Of a stretch of 64,000 nucleotides of DNA, positions 54,141 through 64,000 are shown in pieces. The stretch is from assembly GCA_022316685.1 (NCBI GenBank), contig JAKJHU010001331.1, forward strand, positions 1 to 64,000, in the 5' to 3' direction. Position numbers and translations under genes: made by a program. This DNA is from Progne subis subis (taxonomy: Eukaryota; Chordata; Aves; Passeriformes; Hirundinidae). The notes under the pieces were generated by a model. The model saw nothing but the letters and a program-made list of their open reading frames with translations, was not told the origin of the DNA and did no database searches. How positions within the stretch are numbered: the stretch's first letter is position 1; each line of letters starts with the position of its first letter.

Positions 54141-55060
54141 GAGCTTTTCTCAATGAACTCTGTAACTGAAGAGTTCAAGAAGGAAGAGGTCTCTGGAGTA
54201 GTAAAATTCATCCGCAACCTCCATGGGGTTGAGGACCCATCCTCATCAGAGCAGGAATGAACAGAAATGGGCACAGCTTTCTGGCTGCCCCAGCTTTGGG
54301 ATGGGCCCTGGGCCTGGAGCAGGAGCAGCTCTGGAGGGCCCCAAGGCCGGGGCTGTTGTGCTGGCCTGGGCAGATGGGATGGCAGCAGGGGCTGCAGAGC
54401 TCTCAGCACCTCAGGGAGAGGGGAGCAGGGCACACAGGGAGCCTCCTTTTCCCTTGGCCCAGCACCTTGCCCATGGCTGGGGCTGAGTCCTGTCTGAGCT
54501 GCAGCTGCTGCTGTGCCCTTGCGAGGGGCTGAGGCCGTGGGGCCCCTGCCCAGAGCAGCCTGCCCTGAGCAGAGCTGTGGGGCCAGAGCCGGCTGGGCTG
54601 TGCTGGGGAGAGGCCGTTGGTGCTGCCAGGAGCTCAGGGCAGCTGGCAGAGCTTGGAGGGAGCTGGGCTGGGCTGAGAGAGCTGCCACAGAAAGCATCAG
54701 TGTCCATCTCAGCCTGTGTGAGCGTGCAGGGGCAGGACTCAGCCCAGGCCTTGTGGGGCAGGGCCAGCGCCTGTGGAAGGCATTGAAAACAGGCAAGTGG
54801 CCAGAGAGGAGGCTGCTCTGTGCCCTTGGTGTCATGGAAAGAGCAGGAAGACGGCCCAGGACATTTGTCAGTGCCAGCCTCTGTCCCCAGCCATTGCCAG
54901 CCCTGGCTGCTCAGCCCAGGTTTGCGGGGCAGTTTGGCTGTGGCCCAGCTCCATCCTCCTGCGGGGCTCAGGGCCTGTTCCCGGCCATGGCCAGCCCTGC
55001 CCGGCCTCTCTGCTGGCCCAGAGCCCGGCAGAGCCCGGGGCAGGGCTGTCTGTGCAGCCC
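54141..55060. repeat. Block W, copy 3
   Basis: GC-rich copy of 9,241-10,145, same orientation. Flanking block V sequence runs 53,153-54,140 around the LTR. Long ORFs on both strands are not conserved between copies. Confidence 0.6.
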
Positions 55061-56650
55061 CACAGGTGCCACGGGCTGTGCAGGAGCTGGCAGAGGCTGC
55101 CCAGCAGGGAGGCCATGGGGCACAGAGCCCCAAGGCTGCTGTGGGCACCACGGCACAGGGGCCGTTCCCACCCGCAATGCTCCTGTCCTGCCCTGCGCCT
55201 GCACAGGGGCTGTGGCACCATGGCTGGGCCAGCGCGGCACAAAGGGGCCACGCAGCCACTGCCGGGGCTGACAGCAAGGCCAGGCACACACAAGGAATTG
55301 CTGGGCATTGCCTGGGCTGGGCAGGGCTGACTGTGCCAAAGGCAGAGCTCAGCTGCCCTTGGTGGCTGCAGGAAAAGTCAGAGCCCAAGAGCCTCCATGG
55401 CTGTGCTGGAGACCAAGGCTGGAGGAGGGAAATGCAGGGCTGCTGCAGGATGGAGAGGGGATTGAATTCCAGCACACACTCAGTTCTCTGATGATCCCGG
55501 CACAATGCTGGTCCCTGTTCCAGCCTGGAGCAGAGCAGATGTTTCTGGGACAGGAGCCCTCTGGGGCTGTCAGGGACCTGCAGCTTGCAAGGTGCTCTGC
55601 TCTCCCTCAGCTCCTCTCTGAGAGATGCCAATCCCAGCTCAGCACCTCAGGGCACAAGTGGCACTGCCTGTGCGTGGGCACACAACTGATGTCTGCCTGG
55701 AAAAGGGCACAGGTTTTAATACCTTTTAGTTTCATAATATACAAGCAAATCTGTATTATCTGTGTCACTTAAGTAGTTTTAAGAAGTGGCAAAATTTTCC
55801 CACCAGGAACAGGAATTTCCTGGATCTACTGGATTCTCCTACTAATGGCAGGAGAAGAAATACTAATCTAGCCCTCTACCTTTGCCACCAACATTTGGTT
55901 TACTGTTTCATGGCCCTCTTCCTTCAGATGTTTCCAGCTCTCCTGTTTAAATGGCCATGTTGAAGGACATCACTTCATGTAGAGGAGCTCGATCTATGTC
56001 CTTCCTGTTGCTCCCAGATTTCCTCCTGCAGCTGTTCTTGGGTCATTCCAATGCATCTCTCCTGACTGGCTTCATGCTTTCTGCTTCAGGGAGTTGTCCG
56101 GTCTTTCACATGTTGAAAAAAACATCTTAGTCAGCATCTTAACTGTATTTTTATCTTTTATATTACTTCTTCTTGGTGGACATGTCAGATGTTACTGGGA
56201 TGTCATAAGGAGCTGGGGGAAGTGTTTTCTTGTTTATTTAATTTTATCATGTTCACATTTTTTATGTTTACCATGTAGAGAAACCTTTCTGTGCCTCCAA
56301 GTCTCACCAGTTCCTGGTCCCTCCAAGGACACAAACCTGATGAGTTGTCGTTCCCACTCCAGTGGCTGAACTTGCACCTCCCTCCATAGCCAGAGCAGAG
56401 CTCCCTTGTCCCAGAAAGTCCCTGGCAGTGGAGGGATGAAGGAAACAGGACAGGCTGTGGGGATCAGGTGCAGGGCAGAGCCAGGGAGAAGAATGACTTT
56501 TGTATTTGATGGAGCTGTGCCTTCCCTTGGGTTTTGGCACTGACAATAAATGAACATCCCTCTGTGTCTTGGGCAATGCTTTCTCCAAGGAAAGCAGGTA
56601 GGATTTGGAGCCCAGGAGCTGAAACCTGCAGGTCCAGTCTGGGGTGGAGG
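55061..56650. repeat. Inverted-repeat arm, right outer part
   Basis: Inverted match of 32,101-33,780. The match runs up to 'ctggggtggagg' at 56,650, where the next ERV LTR begins. In the other arm the sequence continues 'gagctcag', so the ERV interrupts the arm exactly here. Confidence 0.7.
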
Positions 56651-57252
56651 TGAAACGATTTTAAAGAGTTCAGATTTTAGCTACGGGTTAGAAGCAATTT
56701 GTATTGATTGAGATGTTAGATTAGTAGTTAGATTAGTAAATGGTAGGTTAATGATTATTGATGCCCAAGCTAGAGCTAAGTGTTACATTATGAGCTTGTT
56801 TATAGAACAAGTGGAGTAAGTGAACTGTCATAAGAACAGATTGAAACCAGTAAGAACAATGGCCAGCACCTGGATTTGGTATCAATCAGTCACCAAGCAG
56901 GGGACTTTGGATCGTGCCAGAGGGTCACAGAGACCTGATGAAGACTCTCCTGACTTCATCCTTTGAGACCACTGACCGAATTCGAGACCACCGACCCAAT
57001 TCAAGAAAAGAACTGCGCACGCGTGAAGGGCTGATAGCCTCATTTTAATAGAGAGGGGATGGGAGGTGCAGGGGTTATGCATATGTATTGTAGGTAAGAG
57101 CTTGGAAAATAAATAGAGAGCAAAGAGCCTTGTTCGGGGCAGCCGGACCATTCAGAGATGACTCCCGTGCCGCCCTTGGTGAATAAACATACCACTTTCT
57201 AACTTTAATTAGTTAGAGGGTCTTTGTGTTTATATCGGTTTTCAATGACTCA
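56651..57252 (+). mobile_element. 5' LTR of class I ERV
   Basis: Starts TGAAACGATTTT and ends near TTCAATGACTCA. AATAAATAG is at about 57,108 and GAATAAACATACC at about 57,181. It matches 62,851-63,448 with scattered substitutions and small indels. The exact 3' end is CA at 57,244 or CA at 57,252, because the two copies stay alike to the latter. Confidence 0.88.
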
Positions 57253-58960
57253 GTTGGAGAGCAAGGCAGGAGAAAGTTCTGCTTAGCTGTGAGACCAGCT
57301 CGGGTGGACGATCCCCTCAGGGCACCCCTGGGATATTCCTGGAAGAGTGGGCTCCGCTGCCCGACCTGTTCATCCAGCAGCAGACAAGAACTCCTGACTA
57401 CTAAAACTCCAGACAAAAAGGTATGTTTAGAAAAAATTGGAACAGTTTGAACAGTGACGTGTAAGGCGTACGCATGGTCAGGAAAGGTTGTTGGTAAGTC
57501 GTGGGAGACGTCCCACGCACAACTTGTGCCTCTGTAGTGTGCTTGCAAGCTTGAGTGGTATCTGGTCTGTTGTACTTGGTTGCCAGCAGAGAAAGCTGTT
57601 AAGCTGTTGTACCGGGCCGTGGAGAGCTCGGATTGTTTTTTGCTGGCAGAAGGGGATTTTGCCATTTGCTGTGCCGTAGAGGGCTCAGTTTGCTAGAATC
57701 CAGGACTAGCAATTGTAAGGGCAAATCCTGATTTGTAGTTGTTACACTGTGTGAATGCGTCCTAACTATGAGAACAATTGAGGGAGTTTGTTGAGACGTG
57801 CTACCAGCACGAAGTGATTGAGGAGTTTGGACCCACGGTTCCGTTTTCGGACGACTGAAATGGCCGTGGAAAAACGAAGCGAGTGGGGTGTATGAAAACC
57901 CTTAAAGCCCCCTCCCTGCTGTGACTGTGGTGTGTGTGTTTTGGTTACCGGGAGGGTGTTCACTGTAACTGTGTTTTTGAGGCAACATCCATCTTGTGTT
58001 AAAAGTTTTAAGTGCAGCATAAGCTGAGTGAAAGAGTTGATTAGCCTCTGAGAGCTGAAGCGTGAATGTTTTTGAAGTAGATTGAGGACAGACAAAGAAC
58101 AGACCCAGTTTGCCACAAAGTAATAGAATCCCTTGACAAGAGCTTAGTTGTGATTTTAGGTATGGAAACTGTGTTTGTAGATTGTTGGAATTAAAATAAG
58201 GGTAACTTCAGTGTGAAAACTCAATCTGGCCAGATGAATAAAAGGAATTCCTTTACCTTGGTGTTTTAGGCTTGACTCGTAGGAGTTTGTGAATTCAGCA
58301 AACTGGTGAATAGACAGAGAAAATAAGAGAATGTATCTAGAAGGTTTATATCAGATGTCTGTTGGGAGACTAGTGGCTCTGGAGTAGGAGCAATGGGCTG
58401 TGGAGAATTTAGAAAGTCAAAAGGAAGTGAATGGAATATCTTGTATTTTTGGGAATTTCCTGCAGTTTTGGTGCATCTAGAGGTTGTCACTGTGCCTGGG
58501 TGCTTTTGCAGTGTAAAATTTGTGCAGGATGTTACTATTGTTCTTCTGCTAACTGGTACAGAGAATGTGCCCAGTGTAAACAACAGCTCCTTGATCAAGC
58601 TGATTTAGAGCAACAATTTCTGTTTCAACTCCAGCTCCAGCTTTAACTCCAACTGCATCTTTAACCAAAGCAATTTGTATTTCAACTCTGTCTCTAGCTC
58701 TAAGCACAGCTGAATCAACTCTGATTTCTATTTCAAGTTCAGCTTCATCTTCTATTTTATCCCCTACTCCGTCTACTCCACTTACTCCTAAATCTCTCCG
58801 CTGCCCAGCAGTGACAGTGAGGAAGAGGAGCCCTCTCCAAAGGTTCCTACAGCATCCCGGACTCAGAAACAAACCAAAGAAGAGAACATCACAACGGGGA
58901 GGCAGTGTTTGCTCATGTTAAGAAAAACTAAGATGGACCGAAGGATCTTACCCTAGGAGA
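57253..58960 (+). pseudogene. ERV leader and gag remnant
   Basis: No capsid or zinc knuckle can be read. A possible MGCGEF start (myristoylation-type Met-Gly) is at 58,393. At about 58,620-58,800 a run of Ser/Thr/Pro codons ('actccagctcc', 'ccctactccgtctactcc') resembles the linker between MA and CA of gammaretroviral Gag. CA and NC appear deleted before the protease at 58,974. The sequence following the LTR (GTTGGAGAGCAAGG) does not match a familiar primer-binding site. Confidence 0.45.
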
Positions 58961-58973
58961 TCCTCGAGTTATA

Positions 58974-59261
58974 ATGAAACTAGGGAACAGAGAAAAAGAA
59001 ATTAAGTTTTTGATAAACACAGAGGCAACATATTCAGTGTTAAATAAAGCTTTAATACCAATAACAGATGATTACGTTATGGTAAAAGGGGTAACTGGCC
59101 AATCTGAAAAAGCCTATTTTTGTAGACCATTGAAATATAAACTTGGGAAACAATTGGGAATTCACAGGTTTTTATATATGCCCAATGCTCCATCAGCACT
59201 TTTGGGCAGGGATTTATTGGAACTATTAGAGGCAAAAAAACCCCAAAACCTAAAAAAATAG
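58974..59261 (+). pseudogene. ERV protease, active site lost
   Basis: The family pattern FLxDTGAxxSVL reads FLINTEATYSVL here: the catalytic Asp is Asn and the Gly is Glu. The downstream ALLGRDLLELL (GRD helix) is preserved, so the fold identification is secure although the enzyme would be inactive. Confidence 0.82.
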
Positions 59262-59532
59262 TATTTAAAAATGGAGAGATTACTTTGGAGGTTGAGGATC
59301 AACAATATGTGGAATTGTCAGACTTGATGTAGATAACTAATGAGGCTCAAGTTAAAAGTGAAGGTGAGATTAACAGGAAAATAATAGATCAGGTATTTTC
59401 TGGGATCTGAGCTTCTAACATACCAGGAGAGGAAAGAATGCGCCCTCAGTGCAAGATAAGTTTTAAAAAAAAGGAAAACAACTAGTTAGAGTTAAGCAAT
59501 ACCCCCTGAAGAAAAGTTAAGGGATTAGCCCG

Positions 59533-60245
59533 GTGATTGAATTTTTTTTACCTGTTAAAAAAGCCAGACGGATCATAGCTGTTAATGGGATAAATGAGGA
59601 TTTATACCCAGTGGTTGCCAACCCTTACACTTTGTTAACTTGTTTAACACCGGGACTAACATGGTTTATTGTTTTAGATTTAAAGGATGCTTTCTTTTGC
59701 CTTCCTCTGCATGAAGCCAGCCAGAAAATTTTTGCATTTGAATAAAAAACTCAGCTCACATGGACAGTGCTTCTGCAGGAGTTCAAAAAATTTGCCCCCT
59801 TGTCTGGAGAACAACTAGCAAAGATCTGGAATCCTGGGAAGCTCCATCAGGAGAAGAACAGCTGTTACAATATGTGGACGACCTCCTGATAGCTACCAAA
59901 ACTCAAGAGGCATGTCTGGAGTGGATGGTAAGCCTCCTAAATTTTTTGGGCCTACAGGGGTATCTCATATCCCAGAAGAAAGCCCAGATGGTGAAGCAAA
60001 CAGTTATTTCTTTGGGCTATGAGGTTAGTACTGGACCAAGAACCTTGGGACAGGATCACAAGGAAGCAATATGCCAGACCCCAAAACTCCAGACAGTAAA
60101 AGAACTGAGAACTTTTCTAGGCATGACAGGGTGGTGCAGACTGTGGATTTCTAACTATGGGTTGTTTGTTAAACCTCTGTGTGCCCTGATCACGGAAGGG
60201 AGCAGGGATCTCCAAAAGAAGCAACGCGAGCCTTCGACCAGCTAA
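59533..60245 (+). pseudogene. ERV reverse transcriptase
   Basis: VANPYTLLTCLTPG, then WFIVLDLKDAFFCLPLH (first catalytic Asp), are at 59,610-59,710. A stop and frame change follow. YVDD is at 59,871-59,882 within QYVDDLLIATKT, then SLGYEVSTG and ELRTFLGMTGWCRLWI. The LPQG segment is damaged at about 59,780. The frame ends about 60,200 and continues in another. Confidence 0.85.
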
Positions 60246-61276
60246 AGAAGGCCCTCATGTCAGCTCCAGCCCTGGGACTTCCAGACGTGAGTAAACCATT
60301 CTTTTGTTTTCACATGAGAAGCAGGGGATTGCCTTGGGAATACCAGCACAAAACCTGGGCGTGTGTCACAGGGCAGTCACCCAAGCAGCTGCATGCAGCA
60401 GCTAAGGAACAGCCAGGGTGCCTCAGAGCCATTGCAGCAGTGGCAGCGAACATCCAAGAGGCACAGAAGTTCACCCTAGGCCAGAAGATGACCGTGCCAG
60501 TATCCCACACAGTGTCTGCAGTCCTGGAAGTGAAAGGGGGACATTGGCTCTCCCCACAGAGATTCCTGAAGTACCAAGCCATAATGGTAGAACGAGATGA
60601 TGTTGAGATTGTGGTAACTAACATTGTGAATCCAGCTTCCTTCCTCAGCGGGAGCATGGGAGAACCAGTGATCCATGACTGCCTGGAGGCCATCGAAGCC
60701 ACCTCCAGTTGCCTGGATCTGAAGGACACCCTGCTTGAGAATACTGAGACCTGGTCCAGCGATGGAAGCAGCTGTGTCATCAGTGGAAGGCATGCTGGGT
60801 ATGTGGTTACCATGAGCAGAGAGGTCATAGAGTCTGGACCATTACCAACCAACACCTTGGCACAGAAGGCTGAAATAACTGCCTGAACTTGGGCTTTAGA
60901 GCTGGCAAAAGGAAAGAAAGTTAATATCTACACAGACTTAAGGTATGCTTTTGGGGTAGTTCATGCTCCTGGAGCTGTCTGGAAAGAAAGAGGACTGTTG
61001 AATTGACAAGAAAAAAGTATTAAACATGCACAAGAGATAATAAAACTGTTGAAGGCAGTCCAGCTTCCTGAAAATGTAGCCATCATGCATATCAAGGCAC
61101 ACCAAAAAGTGAGCTCTGAATTGGAGGAAGGCAAGCTGGCGGACAGAAAGGCAAAAGAAGCAGCTAAAGGTGAGGTAACTGTTGAAACTGTTGAGGCAGC
61201 CTTAATTCCAGATGAGCAAATTTCCATTGAAGGTAAGCCAAAGCACAGTAAAAAAGACAAGAGGGGTGGGCTATAA
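60246..61276 (+). pseudogene. ERV RT connection and RNase H
   Basis: Connection-domain sequence (PALGLPDVSKPF, QPGCLRAIAAVAANIQEAQKFTLGQ) leads to WSSDGSSCVISGRHAG (first RNase H Asp) at about 60,755. ITA then a TGA stop at 60,884 follows. NIYTDLRYAFGVVHAPG (TDS changed to TDL, Asp kept) is at about 60,925, and MHIKAHQK with KLADRKAKEAA at about 61,090-61,165. Two in-frame stops and one shift. Confidence 0.83.
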
Positions 61277-61985
61277 CAGTTAAAAAGAAAGGAAGATTAT
61301 GATCCCCTTTTATATGATATGGTCATTAGTGAAAGAGGAACATGAAAAACACGTTGGGGAATAGATGATTTGTATAATTATTTGAAAGATAAAATTATAA
61401 TTAGAAATTTGTGAAGTATAGGTGACTTGCCAATGTAGCCTTTGCCTCCAAACTAATCCCAAAAATATTTTTAAACCAGAGCTTGGGCAAATTGGGAAAA
61501 GATATGTACCTGGGCAGCAATAGCAAATTGATTTTCAGAACTACCCAGGAAAGGAGGGCATGGATACCTATTGGTATTAACAGATACCTTTTCAGGGTGG
61601 CCAGAAGCTTTCCCTACCAGAAATGCCAAAGTGCAAGAGGTAACCAAAGCAGTCTTATAAGAAATAATACCATGCTTTGGAGTCCCAGACAATGTTTTTA
61701 GATAGGGGCCATATTTTATTTCAAAATTGTGCAGCAAAATAAGCAGCAAATTATAAAACTGGGGCTCAAAGCAGAGAACTGGATGGACCAGTACATGATG
61801 TACAGCCTGGCGATTATGATACAGTAAGTCTTTTGCAGAAAAACTTTGGAACCACGGTGGGAGGGATCATTCCAAGTGCTCCACATCACCTTTACTGCAA
61901 TCAAGATCAAGGAACAAAGCACCTGGATTCATCACTCACAAGTGAAGAAAGCTCCTGAGAAACTCTGGTAAGTTATATTGGGTGA
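61277..61985 (+). pseudogene. ERV integrase remnant
   Basis: Only the end is convincing. At about 61,850-61,970 the reading PRWEGSFQVLHITFTAIK followed by a HHSQVKKAP-type tail matches the gammaretroviral integrase C-terminus. A fragment with FSGWPEAFP-like coding is at about 61,590-61,615. Zinc domain and catalytic Asp/Glu are not readable in order. Confidence 0.6.
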
Positions 61986-62089
61986 CAATGAACTAAATTA
62001 AAACTTTCTTGGAAAAATAAATAGGGTGTGGGAAAAATGATAAGTATAATATAATAACTCTTTGAAAAATAGGAAAGCTTGTAATTGTA

Positions 62090-62800
62090 ATGGGTAATCA
62101 AATAGGTATAGCCTGGAAAGTTGTGGCATTTATGACCATCGCTATAGCCACAGCTAATGCAGCACCACTGCATTACAGTGTGACTGGTAAATATAGGTGC
62201 CAAGGGAAAGCTTATGATTTTGTCTCCTGTAAGTCTCTGATTCAGATGCTAAAAATTACAAATGCAACTGTGTAAGAAAACTTCATTTAACTTGTGCATT
62301 TGTAACTTTGTCAAAATGAAGAATGTGATTTTTCCTATTAGGCACATGTTGTATCCCACCAACATATAAAGGCAAACTTGACTACTGTTCAAGAAATATT
62401 GCCTGCGCCTATAGAGATGCCCTCAACTTTAGTTGCACAATTATTGAAACACCATGGATTAAAGAAAAGAAGAAAAATAGAAAGAAAGAGAACTTTGATT
62501 ACAATGCATCATGACACAGAGACTATACAGAGAGTGTTTAAAGGTTAGAAGAAGGTCCATCCCATCATTGGTGGGATGTGCTTTCTGGGTAGTCACCAGC
62601 TGCAACTGGTTTGCTCAATACCTTGGTTTATTTGATTATTGCTTTGTTTAATTTAGTTAGTATAAGTTTGATTTTTTTTTTTGTTTTTTTTTTGAATTGG
62701 AGAATGCTAAAGCAACTAGCACCTTTAACTTCCATAATAAGAGCATATAGTACAGTTTTAAAGGACCCTCTACCACACAGTTTTGCTAGATGAAGAAGAA
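62090..62800 (+). pseudogene. ERV env remnant
   Basis: 62,090-62,275 has a Met start, a hydrophobic signal (VVAFMTIAIATANA) and a short Cys-containing SU start. Later pieces include a Cys pair (GTCCIPPTYKG) near 62,345 and a hydrophobic segment (LVSISLIFFFVFFLNW) at about 62,650-62,705 that could be the membrane anchor. Most SU and TM sequence is missing. Confidence 0.55.
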
Positions 62801-62840
62801 TTTACATATTAGTAAAAGAACTTACTAACTTTGAAGAAGG

Positions 62841-62850
62841 AGTGGGGAAA
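62841..62850 (+). other. Polypurine tract
   Basis: AGTGGGGAAA immediately before the TGAAACG start of the 3' LTR (one T in the run). Confidence 0.6.
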
Positions 62851-63448
62851 TGAAACGTGATTTTAAAGAGTTAAGATTTAGATAAGGTTTAGAAGCAATT
62901 TATATTGATCAAGATGTTAAGTTAGATTAGTAAATGGTAGGTTAATGATTATTAGATGCCCAAGCTAGAGCTAACTGTTCATTATGAGCTTGCTTATAGA
63001 AAAAGTGGAGTAAGTGAAGCTCATAAGAACAGATTGAAACCGCTAAGAACAATGGCCAGCACCTGGACTTGGTATCAATCAATCACGAAGCAGGGGACCT
63101 TGGACAGTGCCAGAGGGTCACAGAGACCTGATGAAGACTCTCCTGACTTCATCCTTTGAGACCACTGACCCAATTCGAAGACCACCACCCAATTCAAGAG
63201 AAAAACTGCGCATGCGTGAAGGACTGATAGCCTCATTTTAATAGAGAGCGGGATGGGAGGTGCTGGGGTTATGCATATGTATTGTATGTAAGATCTTGGA
63301 AAATAATAGAGAGCAAAGAGCCTTGTTCGGGCGCCACGCCTTTCGGAGATGACTCCCGTGCCGCCCTTTGGTGAATAAACATACCACTTTCTAACTTTAC
63401 TTAATTAGAGGGTCTTTGTCTGTGATTATATCGGTTTTCAACGACTCA
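62851..63448 (+). mobile_element. 3' LTR of class I ERV
   Basis: Pairs with 56,651-57,252. It ends TTTTCAACGACTCA. It is followed not by host DNA but by env sequence of another provirus. Confidence 0.87.
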
Positions 63449-63700
63449 ATGAAAAGGCTAACAGTTAATACATCTCCATTTACCTCATGGCTAGCAGAGT
63501 TAGATATCACTGGCTGGCTACTCAATTAGTAAAAATGGGACTTGTAGTCATGATTGTATTTGTAATTATTCTTGTGGTGTTACCATGTGTACTAAAATGT
63601 GTGGTTAAGTTGGCTGAAAATGCTGTAAAACAAGTCTGGATTGCTCAAAAAAAATTTAAGGGGGATGTGTGGAGGATGAGTTCCTCCAAAAAAGGGGGCA
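63449..63700 (+). pseudogene. Env TM end of a second provirus
   Basis: After the LTR the reading FTSWLAELDITGWLLN, then (after a shift and stops near 63,525) MGLVVMIVFVIILVVLPCVLK, gives the membrane-proximal region and anchor of a retroviral TM protein with a Lys-rich tail. This layout and anchor resemble the env end at 11,500-11,690 (VLIVVIAVLVAVPCILQCV). Upstream env and pol are absent. It is followed by a polypurine tract and LTR start. Confidence 0.75.
63688..63700 (+). other. Polypurine tract of second provirus
   Basis: A run of six A and five G ends in CA just before TGTGGACAATCC, supporting an LTR start at 63,701. Confidence 0.55.
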
Positions 63701-64000
63701 TGTGGACAATCCAGTTTATCTGGAAGAATTGGCCTGTAACCATTTCAAAGGTGCAGAAGTCATGTAAGAAGCAGAACAAGATGCAGAGGTCACATACAAA
63801 GAAGAACAGAAGATGGCAAACGACTCCGGGATGTGAGAACTGGATGAGAGCCAGAAAAAAGGACTGTGTAATCTGCTGTGTGTTAAGAACAATCAACCAA
63901 TAGGCATTTATGGACTAACGTGCTTTTAGGGTGCAACCAATTGTAAAGTAGCATGAAACGTGTGATTAAGGCTAAAAACTGCATAAAAGAGAGTGTTATG
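63701..64000 (+). mobile_element. 3' LTR start of second provirus (U3), cut by window end
   Basis: Begins TGTGGACAATCC. It shows CCAAT at about 63,897 and 63,938 and a TATA-like GCATAAAAGAG at about 63,982-63,992, a normal U3 promoter order. It is unlike the LTRs at 56,651 and 4,479. The ORF through it from the env end is typical read-through. Confidence 0.65.

Larger units (their letters stand above)
56651..63448 (+). mobile_element. Class I ERV with paired LTRs, degraded
   Basis: 5' LTR 56,651-57,252 and 3' LTR 62,851-63,448. Internal order is leader, short gag remnant, protease (58,974-59,261), RT (59,533-60,200), RNase H (about 60,750-61,230), integrase C-terminal remnant (about 61,770-61,975), env start (62,090-62,275) and polypurine tract. 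Stops and frameshifts are frequent, and capsid, the integrase zinc domain and core, and most of env are missing or unreadable. The domain set is gammaretrovirus-like, but it is a different lineage from the ERV at 1-5,130: LTRs and pol differ. Confidence 0.9.

Noticed and set aside
54411..55631. 406-residue minus-strand ORF
   Set aside because: GC-rich block W/arm sequence with ORFs in several frames; the frame is not kept in the paralogous copies at 9.5 and 33.5 kb.
60310..60855. 181-residue minus-strand ORF
   Set aside because: Antisense of the ERV RT/RNase H segment.
1..64000. tRNA, rRNA or snRNA genes
   Set aside because: No cloverleaf-type A/B box pairs or rRNA core sequences were recognised by eye; a tRNAscan or Infernal run would be decisive.

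Overview
The window looks like accessory DNA from a songbird (passerine) genome. The evidence is CR1 LINE 3' ends at seven or more places, several LTR families ending in TG...CA, avian-type C2H2 zinc-finger genes with a small intron before the main exon, one intact family-14-type olfactory receptor, a decayed MHC class II beta exon, and three or four endogenous retroviruses (ERVs). No prokaryotic, rRNA, tRNA or CRISPR features were seen. MHC, olfactory-receptor and zinc-finger sequence together recall the MHC-bearing microchromosome of birds, but that placement is inference. All identifications come from reading motifs; no database search was run.

Layout. 1-5,130: 3' part of a plus-strand class I ERV, cut by the window start, lying against a minus-strand zinc-finger gene fragment (5,167-5,640). 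5,641-10,145: a mosaic block (LTR, 'U', CR1, minisatellite, CR1, 'V', 'W') that recurs in the window. 10,146-10,975: a GC-rich promoter-like locus. 10,976-20,612: a full-length but broken minus-strand class II ERV with an unusual Pro/Ala-rich Gag. 20,613-23,220: minisatellite, solo LTR and MHC class II beta exon remnant. 23,640-28,000: zinc-finger gene (minus), LTR, U and CR1. 28,000-28,976: a decayed inverted copy of the same block. 29,076-30,696: a long solo LTR. 31,500-39,475: the block again in plus orientation, ending in a second, frameshifted zinc-finger gene. 39,476-47,300: CR1 pieces, a 41-bp minisatellite with RFX-like sites, a second long LTR and a 150-bp tandem array. 47,350-49,950: olfactory receptor with probable upstream exon. 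50,470-56,650: the block again, inverted relative to 32-37 kb. 56,651-63,448: class I ERV with both LTRs, followed directly by the env end and 3' LTR of another provirus (63,449-64,000).

The host genes that may still work are the olfactory receptor (48,998-49,930) and perhaps the zinc-finger gene at 23,699-25,055. The rest is mainly a history of segmental duplication, inversion and retroelement insertion. One LTR (53,372-54,028) has a perfect 5-bp target duplication and an empty counterpart at about 9.12 kb, so it can be placed after the duplication.
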